DNA of 64,000 nt from Diaporthe sp. PMI_573 (lineage: Eukaryota > Ascomycota > Sordariomycetes > Diaporthales > Diaporthaceae). The notes beneath the pieces are model-generated. The model worked only from the letters and a program-made list of their open reading frames with translations, ran no database searches and had not been told where the DNA came from. Shown here one piece after another: positions 24,701-36,310 of the stretch. The DNA lies in the NCBI GenBank assembly GCA_021399435.1, contig JAJTUP010000022.1, positions 744,001 to 808,000 of the forward strand. The letters are read 5' to 3'. Each line of letters starts with the position of its first letter. Positions within the stretch are counted from its first letter, which is position 1. The position numbers were made by a program, and so were the translations under genes.

Positions 24701-25618
24701 TGACGTCGTGAAGCTTTGTACTAAGGTCAATCTCAAGGCAGGACGTGGATACAACTCGCAAATGGCTTTAGGAGCGCCCAGTTTACATGATGACAGCGTA
24801 TCCAGCTGACGAGGGGAATGAAGTCAGACCTCATTGATGAAGCTAACGTCGATTTAATCTGGGTACTGCGTGTGCTCTGACCGGCTAGTTTTGCCATTCC
24901 TGCCCTTGGTCTCCGGCGAAAGACCTTCCGGTCGCACATCATGTAATATTCCTACGGTTTTTAAGAGGTAGAGCTGGTCGTATGAGTAGCACTCTTTCAT
25001 CAGTACCCTTCTTTGACGAGACAGAGGGACTGATCAATCATGGCCTGTGGAAACTGGATAGTTCGATAGAGATTCCGACGCGTTGCCTCGTATCCTATGG
25101 CTAATTCTGTCCAAATTTATAACGCAGGTTGCGGGACGAATGTCATGCGTTTAATTTAGCTGAACTTATGAGAACGTTTCAAATATCTAGCGTAGCCAAG
25201 CGCGACATGCTCGTGAATAATGAAGAAATGCGGTGAGTCAAGCGAAGGCCTCTTGACCGGCGGTCTTGAGCCGAGGTGAAGCAGCTGAAAATCTCGGTTG
25301 CTTCGCAGCCGGCCGAAGCCACCAACGTGCCTAGAATGACCAGATACTTTAATCGGCCAGTGCTCTTATACAGAATACGTTATTAGTATTGAAATTATGC
25401 AGAAAAAATATCTATCGACTCGATTTACATAATACCACATATCTAATGTTCTGGTTTAGGATATGATGAGCTCTTGTGTTGTGCTGTCAACGACGATACC
25501 CTCAAAGGCTTTTTACGAGGCATTGGCGGTTTGTGAATTACGGCAGGAAGAGCACAGTATCTAAGTGCTTCTATTCATATTGTTAAGTTATGTGCCTCTT
25601 CGAGTCTATTCTAATTTA
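21781..25618. other. 3.8-kb gene-poor interval
   Basis: I see no recognisable gene on either strand. Open frames here start mostly at non-ATG codons or are under 110 codons without family features. The stretch 24900-25620 is AT-rich. It might hold degraded mobile DNA, but I found no terminal repeats or transposase motifs. Confidence 0.45.
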
Positions 25619-27227
25619 TCATAATCGAACCAGCGACGCCGCGAGGAAACCACACGCGAACAAGCCAGCTACCGCAGCAAAGGGAATCCCAGTCCATCCA
25701 TTCCCAAGGCTGAGGCCCCACCTGAAGGTTATTGTAAGCAGCGGGCCTGCAACGAGTCCTCCGATCGACTGCATTATTGCAAGGGCAGAATACAACAGTC
25801 CTGCTTCATCCTGATGGCAGAATGTAGTCACGAGACTGCGAGCCGCAGGCGTAAACCCGGAGCCCAAGGCGAAGATGGCAATACCTATCGCCGCTAGCGT
25901 TACCGCTGGAGCCACAGAGATGACCAGAGACCCCAGAGTAAAGAAACCAAGCGAGAAGCGACTGATGAGGAGATCTTTGCCCGGGGCACTCATTCCTCGC
26001 CTTTCCAGAAGCCTGTTGAGAGTGGGGAGGGCGACTAGGAGCAGGACAAGGTTGATGGCGGCTCGTAGTGTGATCAAAAGGCTTGCCTATTCGTGGAAAT
26101 GACGGTCAGAAGAGAAGCGTCATTTGATTGAAAATTGGTTACAGGGGCCTTACCTTTTCATACGTCCAATTAAACCGTTGATGTATGAACTGCAAGAGAA
26201 GACTCGTAGACTGGCGTCCCAGAGCAGAGACAAAGAATGCCAACAAAATAGCAACCACGTTGCGCTTCACGAGAGGTCGAAATCTTGAGGCCAAAGTAGA
26301 TCTTTTGGGCGGGGAGGAATCCGCGTGTGAAGGGGCTGGTTGTTCTCCATCCTCATTCACGCGGGTGGAACCTGGTGAAGTCTCCCTCTCAGGCGGCGAT
26401 TTAGGCAGAGTCTCTGGCAGAAATAGCAGAGGTATTGTGCCACTGAGCAATGTCATGCCACTGTACATAAAGTATGGTATCCACGGATCCGTCGCCATCA
26501 GCAAGGCGCTCAACGGCGTAGCCACCAGTTCCGAGAGGAGGCCGCATGCGGTCAGGAGGAAGAAAAGGCCTGCTCTCTGCTGTGGAAGGGCGACGTCGGC
26601 CACGACGAGGAAAACCATGGACCCAGCAACAGCATCGCCCCCGCCCACCAGGAGAGCGGCCGATGACAACCAGATGGAACGCGGGTTGATCAAGTCCGGG
26701 TACCAAAGAACGATCTTGGAGACGACATCCTGCAGAAGGGCCCCTAGTATCGCCAGAAGGAGGACGGGGCGTCGGCCGTAGCGGTCTGCGAGGATGCCGA
26801 ACGGGATGGCGACGATAAGGCCCGGCAGGCGGTTGAATGTGTTGAGCATCTGGGCCACAGTCGCGAGCTCAGACTGGACGGGCCCAATGGTGCAGTCGGG
26901 GTCGCCTGGAGCAGTGCCGGCCGCGGCGGTGTAGTAGCGGCTGCAGATGATGCCCTCGAGGATTTTCGTCTGTGGCGCCTCCAGGAAGAAGCCGGCGACT
27001 GATGTGGGTCAGTCACCTGCCACGGAGCCTAAAGTGTTGCATTTTTGGAGCAATCCAAATCATGAAAGACGGGGATCCGTGGGAGGAGATGAGTGATGCT
27101 TACGGTCCACCAGGATCACCATGATGAAGGTCGTGGTGACAACACGGCGTTTGTAGGCCGTGTCAGCGTCACCGGCGCCGCGCCTGGGACGCAGCAAGGG
27201 CGTCCCTTCGCCGCTTGCACCTGTCAT
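25619..27227 (-). CDS. MFS transporter
   Basis: Three exons (27227..27104, 26998..26154, 26086..25619) give 478 aa. The first ATG is at 27227; the frame extends upstream only with GTG. Joins give VILVD-LAGFFLEAPQTKILEGIICSRYY and the N-W-T-Y-E-K/A-S-L-L-I-T-L-R-A-A stretch. The loop between helices 2 and 3 reads GILADYGRR-like (PFGILADRYGRRPVLL), the classic MFS signature. About 11-12 hydrophobic helices are visible with a central Pro/Ser/Glu-rich cytosolic loop (about residues 250-290). It resembles fungal efflux-type MFS proteins with an ICRYY-like first loop; the substrate is unknown. Intron 1 is a copy of the introner-like family described at 26999-27103. Confidence 0.85.
26999..27103 (-). 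repeat. Introner-like intron, copy A
   Basis: This 105-nt phase-1 intron of the MFS gene begins GTAAGCATCACTCATCTCC and ends in ACATCAG. Core pieces shared with four other introns here are GGATCCCCGTCTTTCATG, TTGGATTG, ACTTTAGG and GTGGCAGGTGACTGAC. Arms CCACGGATCC (27082..27073) and GGCTCCGTGG (27029..27020) are inverted repeats with one mismatch. Confidence 0.85.
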
Positions 27228-29687
27228 ATTTGTTGGGTCAGTGTTCGCGTGGTGCGGACGAAGCACGGAAGATATTGTCGTGGGAGCCGTTCAGAGACGG
27301 TGGTCACTTCATTCTAATTCTGGTCCGAGGGATCTGGTATCACTTGGTCACACCAACTGTCCAGGGAACAGTGGCAGGCCAGGCCTGATAGGGGGGGTGG
27401 ACTAAAGTCTCCGAGAGTAAGCCAGCGTTGAAATTTCCCCCGGCCCCACATTTCTGCAGCTTACAGTAATCCCGCCGTCTGTGTGAACTCGACCAAAATG
27501 TGTTGTGCCGATAGGTTAAAATCCTGTAGGGTATTCTGTTATGCATTGCAACATCATTTGCTATTCTACAGAAGTGAGCATGAGTGAATCATTCCTTGCT
27601 CTTTCCATTTCAAAACATGGCAGCTCTATAATACTGTTCCATTCTTTGGGAGTCGCGATCCATTGAAGCGGACAAGATCTTAGAATGTTTCCCTTGTCAT
27701 AATAAGTATGCGTCTGAGTGACTCTGCGTCTGCACCTGCCCCGTCTCAACCTGGAACATGTCAATAGTGTTCATCTCAAGGAATGTCCGTATTGCCCAGC
27801 CTGGACCAGCCTGGAGCCTTCGGGGAAGGCTGTGCTCGTGTCCCATTAGTACATGGCTATTATCTAGCGCCTTTTGCATTACATGCCTTTTGTACTGTAA
27901 TGCCTGTGATGCGGTCCACGCTGCCGCTTTCGTGATTGACTAGGTCAGCCGCGCCGCACTGCCAGCCTCATGGGTCCTGAGTGGTATCTGGTCGACAAGC
28001 CTGAAGGTACCTTTCCTAACTGCCGGACAGTGATCAGGCAGTCGTGCGCACTGTAGCCCCTTTACAGTACTATCGTGACTGGTATCGGGTGGGGGCTGAG
28101 TAACCGGTTACCTGGCGGCGGAAAAACAAAAAGGTCGAGGGACGCTGACCAGTATCTACAGCTGCGATTGGAGCAGTGACTGGTTAGGAGGCCGCCAGTG
28201 GGGCGCTAGCCGCCTCCTGACTACCTTCATAGTCATCCCTCTTGTTGAGCTGCTCCTGAGTCTGGAATGGCCATAAGGCCATAGTGTGACCGTGCTAAAG
28301 TGAGGCGGGGTGAGTCTAAAGTGAGCTTCACCGAGTTTGACTGATCTCGGTCAAACTTGCCGATCCGGATAATCGGGATCCGGTTCCAAATTGGTACAAT
28401 ACGCATTGGTTCAGCTGTTTGTTCCCTGGCAATGGTGACACCTCCAGCCTGTCCTTTGGAGGACGATGCGCACATAGCATTCTTCCCTGTCACAAGCCTG
28501 CCCGTTCACATCGGTATATATGGTTGAAAGGGGCAGACGACATCGCTGATATCGTCCCCTATAATCTGTGCCCTGACGACAAGCCTCTCAGCAGTCTGCA
28601 GGGTTTTCCGGGCGCCATTGGGCTCTCCGAAGAAAGTGCCCGCATTCACCTCGTTAGATGTATTTCCGGCACATAATGCAAATCTAGAACACAGAAACTA
28701 AAGTTGATTTTGAGCAGCCAAAAAAACAGTATGATATATAGGAGGGACGAGTGGTAGTTAAGAAATTCTGAAAGGAGGAGCAACCTGGGGTCTAAATTCT
28801 CATGAAGACACTAGGTTGAAATGTTTTCTGAAGATGACAGTCCTCCCTATTTATGCTGATTCTTTCGACCACCGCAAGCATGATTCTCACAAGCGGACTC
28901 CACCATCATACTCAACACTAGAGTTCTCTTCTCGAAACCGTTGGCAGGTCTTCAAAGTGGCCTGTCCCCTGTCTTGGCCGTCCTGGCGTGAATATTGTTC
29001 ATGTTGGTTCATTCTGCAACGCCGAAAAAATCTTGTTGGTCTGTCTCTTGAAGACACTGACTTCCTTAATGGCCTGTGTATAGAGCAATACGGCCTGTTT
29101 GAAAGCTTTTCGTCGGTTATGATTGCAATCAAGACAGCATGCCGGTGCTATGATTCCTTCTCCCGCCCATCAGCGAAACGGCCGTGGCCATTGAGAACAA
29201 CCAACACATCTTCTCAGGTTCATATTATGGGCCTGGAACGACCCACAGTATACTAAATATAGAGCACGTTGGTGTTTGCCTCTTTTCTCACTGTCGTACC
29301 TTTCCCAACGAATTTGGCCGTGGCATAAATTTCACCACGAGCTGAGTGAGTGTTGGTGACCTGTAGCCGCCTCGTAGGATCGGTTCAGGATCATGGAATT
29401 CGGCACATGACTCGTTAGTATTTATGTTCCGTCTCACCATCTACCAACAACCAACTGCCCACGCTAAAAATGCTTCCAGGATCGAGGCACGTGCGAGGCT
29501 CAGGGATTAGGATAACCCTAACCCGTGAAGCCAAGCCTGATTTCTGTTTAAAACGCGCATCCACGCCTCTCCACTCAATTCTTGCTCTGCTCTTTCGTTG
29601 TTTTTACGATGAGACCACGAATCGCAAACACTAAGCAGTTTCCTTCGCTCTACGCCACTTCCTTTACACGCAAACGAAGACTTCGCA
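27228..29687. other. 2.5-kb gene-poor interval
   Basis: No recognisable gene is present. Only short open frames occur. The last 300 bp are the promoter of the kinase-like gene. Confidence 0.45.
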
Positions 29688-30889
29688 ATGAGTTCTCAAT
29701 CATCGACGGATCCATCGCCGCCATATTCTGCTCATGGCATGCGCACCATTACCGGTGATGACGCGTCTGAGGACGTTACAGTCTCAATGAGATATTACGG
29801 CAGACTGTTTGTCATCGATCTATCGGTCTCTAACTTTCACAACTCACCAAACGCTACCAAGGAGTACCTAAGGTACATTAAACCCCTTCTTCCAGACAAT
29901 AACGGCGAGCATGACGGCATTACGGAAACCGATATGTTTGACTGGTTAGCAAATATATTTAATCCTATCTTTTCTCAACTTGCGCCGGAGTGTCCAGCTT
30001 CTTTTGACCCGGTTAAGATTAAGAATAAATTATCTAAACCACTACTCTCCGAATACTTATTCCCTGAGACTTTTGGTTGCAGATTGGAGGCTAGAGATGA
30101 GGAGTTTATCCCAGTCTATATCGATAATCATGGTAGTCTTGTTACGCCACGCTCTTTTCTTGACTGCGATCTGTTGGATGAACTTGAGACCTGGGCACGC
30201 TTTATTGAGCCCTCGGAGCTTGAGGTTGTTTTTCACCGCCCCAAGCAGGCACTCTATCTGACGCCTGAGCTTGTGCTTGCCGACCTGGATAACTCTGGCA
30301 ACAAGACATTGTGCTTCTTTAAGCACTATGGTCTTGCGTCAGAAATACAAATAATGCGTGAGCTTACAGTACACAAGAAATTACACGAAGCGCAGTTAGG
30401 ACCAGAGGTGCGCGTGAGCCAGTTACAAGGGATCGTTTACACACAGGATGAAGATGCTACGCTGGGTCTACTTCTATCGTTGGTAGATCATGAAGAGGGA
30501 ATGACTTTACAATCTGCTCTATACGACAATCCACCTCAGCATTTAAGAGAACGTTGGGCAAAGCAGGTTAGCCATGTAAGTACCATCCTTCTCCTGCAGA
30601 TCCCCGTCCTTCATGTTCTGGAATGCTATAGAATGCATGACTTTAGGATCCACAGCAAGTAACTAACACCTAATAGACAGTGAAGGAACTCCATAGGGTT
30701 GGGGCTGTCTGGGGGGATGCAAAAACTGATAATATTCTCATTGATAAGGATAGTAACGCCTGGGTTATTGATTTTGAAGGTGGGTATACTGAAGGTTGGG
30801 TAGATGAGGACAGGGCTGGGACAAAAGAAGGGGACTTACAGGGGCTGGGGAAGATACTGGATCGAATCTTCAACACCTGTGCCGAGTAA
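29688..30889 (+). CDS. Fungal protein-kinase-like protein
   Basis: Two exons (29688..30575, 30677..30889) give 366 aa. The C-terminal third holds the catalytic core of a kinase-like fold: H-R-V-G-A-V-W-G-D-A-K-T-D-N-I-L-I-D, the counterpart of HxDxKxxN with Trp-Gly before Asp, followed by WVIDFEGG in place of the usual DFG. This arrangement is typical of fungal kinase-like and aminoglycoside-phosphotransferase-like expansions. No clear glycine-rich ATP loop is visible in the N-terminal 200 residues, which have no family match I recognise. It could be an active small-molecule or protein kinase or a divergent relative. The single intron is an introner-like copy placed just before the catalytic loop, between S-H and T-V-K-E-L-H-R. 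Confidence 0.75.
30576..30676 (+). repeat. Introner-like intron, copy B
   Basis: This 101-nt phase-0 intron of the kinase-like gene begins GTAAGTACCATCCTTCTCC. Shared core pieces are AGATCCCCGTCCTTCATG, TGGAATGC, AGAATGCATGACTTTAGGAT and a CTAAC branch-like site near the 3' end. Arms CTGCAGATCC and GGATCCACAG are complementary except for two positions. Confidence 0.85.
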
Positions 30890-33148
30890 GCTATTGTTGG
30901 TTCCACATTGAAGGTATACTGCTACAAAAGTGAAGTATCAAAAGCAATGTCTTTAATACACAACCCTCGAGTAAAACCATGCAAGTTATAAGATTAAACT
31001 CATCAAGGTAGGTTATACTGCTAATTAGGGTAGAAAGTGTGGCCACACATGTGCCTGCTGCTTGCCAGACAATATAGTTCTAACCCCGTTCCTTAGTTGC
31101 CTTTGCAGCAAAGACCACAATCCCGCAAATGTTTAAAGACTTCGAAATATTTCCTATCTATATACACCTGTATTGGTTGGAAGAGCTTGAGATCTATGCC
31201 AAAATGGACCACCCCTGATTATCACTTGTTATAGGTAGTGCCTACATTTTAAAAGATATTTACCAGTGTGCCTGCGTACCTGCACACAGCCATAGGCGAA
31301 CTGCGAGAATCTAGTAACCGGGCGACGAGCAGCCAGTTGATCGGCCAGAGGCTGCCCAGATGCCAGGAAACAGGCCTCCGACAATAGGTGGCGGCAGCAT
31401 AAGCCGGACGTTTTTGCTGGTGTATTTTGATCACCTGGTCTTGTTAAAACATAGTATGCAAGATTATCTGACTTTCTTTAAGCACCGTCCAGCGGCCTAG
31501 ATTCTCACTGTGCACGAATGATGAATTGGGCATAAGAATAGGTATCAAGGTACTTTGGGCCTGTTCATGCGGCCGGTTCCGCGTGCCTCATTTATCAGTG
31601 GGCTAGCCATTTAACAATGCACCTAAAACTTGATCACAACTCTTAATATTGTAAGTGCGGAAGCACTGCGCCGCACGTGTGCAGCTTGCTAGGCACAACC
31701 GCGAGGCCCTGATGGCCGCCAACAATGAAAGCTTGGTCTTCCTGTCAGTGACCCTGGCCATACAAATCGAGTACTCGCCTTCCATGCCACGAGAGCATAG
31801 CCAGTCACCCGGGCACCGATACTTTCAGAGGCAGCGACGGACGACAGGCTCTGCGAGGTCCGACAAATAAGAGACCAGGTGCCGGAGATGAGCAATGGGC
31901 GCAGCCGATGACGGAAAGCCCCGGGCGACGTGCCCAGCAAAGGGCCTGGGAGAAGCACGAAGCTCGCCTTGACGTTCTGAGCCCTTTCCGACCACTGGCT
32001 TGTGTCGCAACAGCTACCCGGGAATGTCAATTCGGCAGTACGGAACGGAAACAAAAGTGTAACGATATGGAATGCCTGGTGACTCGCCCCTGGGCGCTTA
32101 TGATACCAAGCAAACGATTCCTTCAGAAAACCCTCTGGATGGTCCTGGTTGATTCGAAACTGCCAGTCGACATGATGCAGGTAATCTGAGACCGGTTCGA
32201 AGAGGACTCCGGCGTTGAATCCCTTCATCACATCGGCGCCTCGACTTCAAGCCTCAAGTCACATTGAACACCCCAAAGCGGACAGGAATACTACTGCGAG
32301 GTTTGACTCCTCCCCCATAGAGGTCTTCCCCCGCCCAATGTAATCGGTGAGCCTATCAACAGCAATAGCGCCTTTCAGAACGCAGCGATGCGGCGCAGCA
32401 TGCTCGTGCCTCAACCAGAGCCGCCCGATTTACGCGCGGACCATGTAGCCTTGGGTTCATCCTCCACATGAAACTTCGGCCACCGCCTGCAGCCTTTAGA
32501 GAATTTGGTACGAATAATGCCTACCTACAAGCCAAGTTGCACTGTGAAGCGGCTTGGACAGAATGAGTGGCTGAAATACGGCCAAGCACATCAAAATTTC
32601 CCTTGACCTGGCCGCAGAAACGGCGTCTGTAAAACAATTGCCCCGTCTCGAATCCTGCAGCATCGTGTCATCCATTCGGGCGGTGTCTATCCCGCACAAA
32701 GTCATGTGCCACGTGATGGCCTGATTAGACCAAAACAAGAGTTGTTGGCTGCAACTTCCAGGTTCTTCAAACCTGAATAGTCAGTTTCACCTGCTATTGA
32801 ATCCAGACTGGGGGGGGGGGGGAAGCGAAAGAGATGGAGGTTAGAGTAAGAGAAAATGGTACTGAGAGGTGAGGGGAGGGTGCTGTGACACGAGCCAGAA
32901 GGTCGTGATATAAAAGGTCGACAGCACTCAGTGAATTCGAGTTGCAGGCACAGACAAGATGCGACACGCTTGACAACACAGCTAAACTCATCAAAACACC
33001 ATTGCAAACACTCAAAGTGACCCAAGGGTGGCACAAGTCCAACTTCAACGTTGTTTTCCCTTGCCTCTGTGTCTTCATCTCTATCACTTTGCCCACCCTT
33101 CTCGACCACCTGTCCTTCAGACTGCTAAACAACTTTCAATCATTCATA
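30890..33148. other. 2.3-kb gene-poor interval
   Basis: No gene with recognisable content is seen. A 180-codon open frame on the minus strand (31689-32231) has an atypical composition and no family features. A G-run sits near 32809-32822. The 5' part of the dynamin transcript lies at its right end. Confidence 0.45.
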
Positions 33149-35816
33149 ATGAGTCTTGCCGTCCATACTTCATCTTCTGGGTCGGCCGAAGAGCCAGCTT
33201 GCCCAGACATCACTTTCGATGAGGCCATAGGACAGCTTCACAATCCCCACGCCAAGGTTCTGATGGACACTATCGACAAACTTCGAGAACTTCGAGTGGG
33301 CGAAATTGTCCAATTGCCACAGATAATCGTGGTCGGCGACCAGTCTTCTGGGAAAAGTTCTGTTCTTGAGGCTATTTCCGGCATGAAGTTCCCGGTCCAC
33401 GGAGCATTGTGCACGCGATTTGCCACGGAACTTATTTTGCGAAAAGACCCCGACATCAAAATCACTGTCAGCATCCAAAAGGCCACAAGAGAGTCTACAC
33501 AGTTCCACAGAACGAGTTTCGACAAGAATGCCCTGCCGGATATAATCAACGAAGCTCAAGAGCGCATGGGGATCGGGCAGGGATCCAACGCTTTCTCCAA
33601 GGACATCCTCCGCGTGGTTCTCACTGGTCCCGACGTGCCACAGCTCACTCTCGTGGATCTTCCCGGCATATTCCACTCGGAGACTTCCGAGCAAACATTT
33701 CAAGGAAAGAAGGTCGTGGATGAGCTGATCAATCAGTACATGCAAGAGAGTAAAAGCATCATACTGGTGGTTGTTGCAGCAAATAACCAGTTGGCAAATC
33801 AGTCGGTGATGAGTCTAGCCAAGCATCATGATCCACAAAGCAGGCGCATCGTCGGCGTGATAACCAAACCGGATCTGGTGGACGGCCACGCCAATGAGAA
33901 GAAGTACCTCGATCTTTGCCGAGGACTCGAGCCGGCCTATAAACTCCCACTTGGGTGGCATGTCTTACGCAACAGCTCGGACCAGGAACGAAACGATGAA
34001 TCTCACGACAGGGACCGCGAAGAGCAGCGCTTCTTCCAGCGGAGAGCCTGGAGCTCTCTTCCCTCTGCGGACAGAGGAATTGAGAGCCTTCGGAATAAGC
34101 TCAGCAAAGTACTTCTTGAGCACATCAAGGGAAACTTACCGGGTCTTATTCGAGAGATTGAGGACAATCTCAAATCACGTGAAGAGGAAATCAGCCAACT
34201 CGGGAAGCCTAGATCTACCCCAGAGGAGATGCGATCATTCCTGCTGGGCATCGCCGTCAACTTCCAGCGTTTGGCTAGTGATGCCGTTGATGGAAAATAC
34301 GGGGACCAATTTTTCGGCGACCTGTCCGCGGTCGACCGGAAGCTGCGAGCCCGTCTCCGACATATGAATTGGGCTTTCGATGCTACAATGTTGAGTAAGG
34401 GCGCTACTTACGATATTCGGTTGATTGTTGAAAGCAACTCAGACCAGGACTCAGATGACGGCCAGGCCAAGGACGACCTCTCAGAAGACGAGGACATCGA
34501 AGTTCCTGATCATTTGCAACGACTAATCAAATTATACAAACGAGAATTCTCAGATCCTCTTCCAATAACGAGGTCAGCTATCACCCGTGAGCTTGAAAAC
34601 CTGACGTCTTTGAACCAGGGCAAGGAGCTCCCCGGGACCCCAAATGCAGAACTTGCTTTCCGGTTCTTCCAGAAGCAGGCGGAACCTTGGCGAAAAATTG
34701 CTGAGTTCCACTTGAATCACGTCCTGGAAGTCAGCAAGAACATTGTGGACTGTCTCTTTGGGTGCGTTGTCGGGGCAGATCGCGACACCACTGAAGCCAT
34801 ACTCAAGGGCTGTGCGGACCCGTTCTTCGAAAGAAAGAGCAAATTGCTGGTGGAAAAATTGCAGGAGCTTCTTCAACCATACACAACTGGACATAGCCTT
34901 GCACTTGAGAGGGAGTTCCGCAAAAGAACGTCGTGGCACATCTCCCAACGATTCCAAGAGGCATTGGAAGATGAATGCCCCGAACTTTTCAACGGAACAG
35001 AAGAGTTAGATCGCGACAAGATCTTGAGAAGCATTAAGCAGACAGATGGTCTGTATAGTGATGACTTTCGTACAGCGCAGGTCATTTATATGATGGAGGT
35101 TCATTACGAAGTGAGTCAATCACACAACCAGTATCACGGGGAGACGGAAATGTGACCTTTGCGAAATATACTCCCATTTCTGTGCTAACGCCAGCTCCGC
35201 AGATGTCACACCGGACTTTTACCGAGAACGTCATCAACCTTGCCGTGGATAATTGTCTCATGAGAGATATTCCAAGGATCCTCACACCGGAGAAAGTCAT
35301 TCAAATGACGGAAGAGACACTGAAGGACTTGGCGTCTGAATCTAGCGATATCTTATCGAAGAGGGAATTCCTTCAGCAGCAAGCCAGGAAGCTACGAGAG
35401 GGCCTCCAAGTCTGCCAACAACACAGACGAAGAGAGGTGCCAGGTACATACATTGACCCTTTAGCCGTCCCACACTTGCTGGAGATCGTGGTTGACCCAA
35501 AGTAGTGCCTTCAACGTTCACCGGTGTACCCACTCCGGAGCGACAGAGGCGGCCAGGTCCAGGTGAGATTTTCTGCTCTCATGCATTGTTCAAATATCAC
35601 AAACTCATAACTGACAATCATGCAGTTCCGTCCACACAGCAGGCGAGCAACACTAGCCAGACAGCGCCCCAGTACCAAGTACCAACCCCTTTCACACAGG
35701 CATCCCTCGAAGACTTCCCAGCAATTGTCAGCTCGTTTCCGAGTATGCCGGCAGTTGTTACACCACCAGCAACCCCGGAGTCCCGGGCGAAGGGCGGCAG
35801 ACCAGGTCCAAGGTGA
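33149..35816 (+). CDS. Dynamin-family large GTPase
   Basis: Four exons (33149..35110, 35203..35443, 35506..35562, 35626..35816) give 816 aa. The GTPase domain shows G1 GDQSSGKSS (about 62-70), DLPG (about 170-173) and TKPD (about 239-242). The middle domain and a C-terminal GED-like helix follow (MSHRTFTENVINLAVDNCLM). This is the fungal Mx/interferon-inducible-like branch seen in filamentous ascomycetes rather than Vps1 or Dnm1, because no Vps1-like insert or PH domain is seen; the branch is inference. The last two short exons encode a Pro/Thr-rich tail and look like duplicates: both begin VPST and end near RPGP. The frame is open further upstream but without an ATG. If intron 2 is retained, translation ends at 35505. 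A donor-like GGTGAGC at the final stop codon would allow a further exon to about 36042. Membrane remodelling is the family role. Confidence 0.88.
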
Positions 35817-36310
35817 GCCAGAAAATGGTGGGGGGCAAGCATCGACTCGGGCAATGGGAACACTTTCGATCCACGGTCCCATTCATCAAGATCCTCCAAA
35901 CACAGAGAATACATCGTCAGACGTATCGTGAGAAGCCTAGCAGTAGCAGCAGTGAGCTATAGGCCGTGGGATCCGAAGGTCAGTAGAGAAGGGGGGCACT
36001 GGGCACTCCGCAGAATGAAGTCTCGCCAAGCTTTATTGTAAGATAGGGTGTTATGCTGCGCGATGGTATCGTCCAGGATCGAGACTACATCTCTCAGCAG
36101 AATTTTGGAGGAAACGAAACGTATGGTTATTGTTTGACTATTGGAATTCAACGAATTGTTCCTGCACTATCTAGGTACGTATCGAAGTAACCGTGTGAGC
36201 TTTTGAGCCCCTCAGAACCAGAACAGAACAATCCCGTTGGTGGAGTAGCAGACTGGTTGATTTTGAACTAGTCTTCGATGGTGTCATTGTCTCTTTATGT
36301 CCTGGGAACT
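35817..36310. other. Convergent gap
   Basis: About 490 bp between the dynamin and permease stop codons. An open frame can be reached from 35904 to 36042 by splicing from the dynamin donor-like site at 35814; otherwise I see nothing. Confidence 0.4.

Noticed and set aside
31689..32231. 180-codon frame on the minus strand
   Set aside because: No family features, no neighbouring exons and ordinary intergenic composition.
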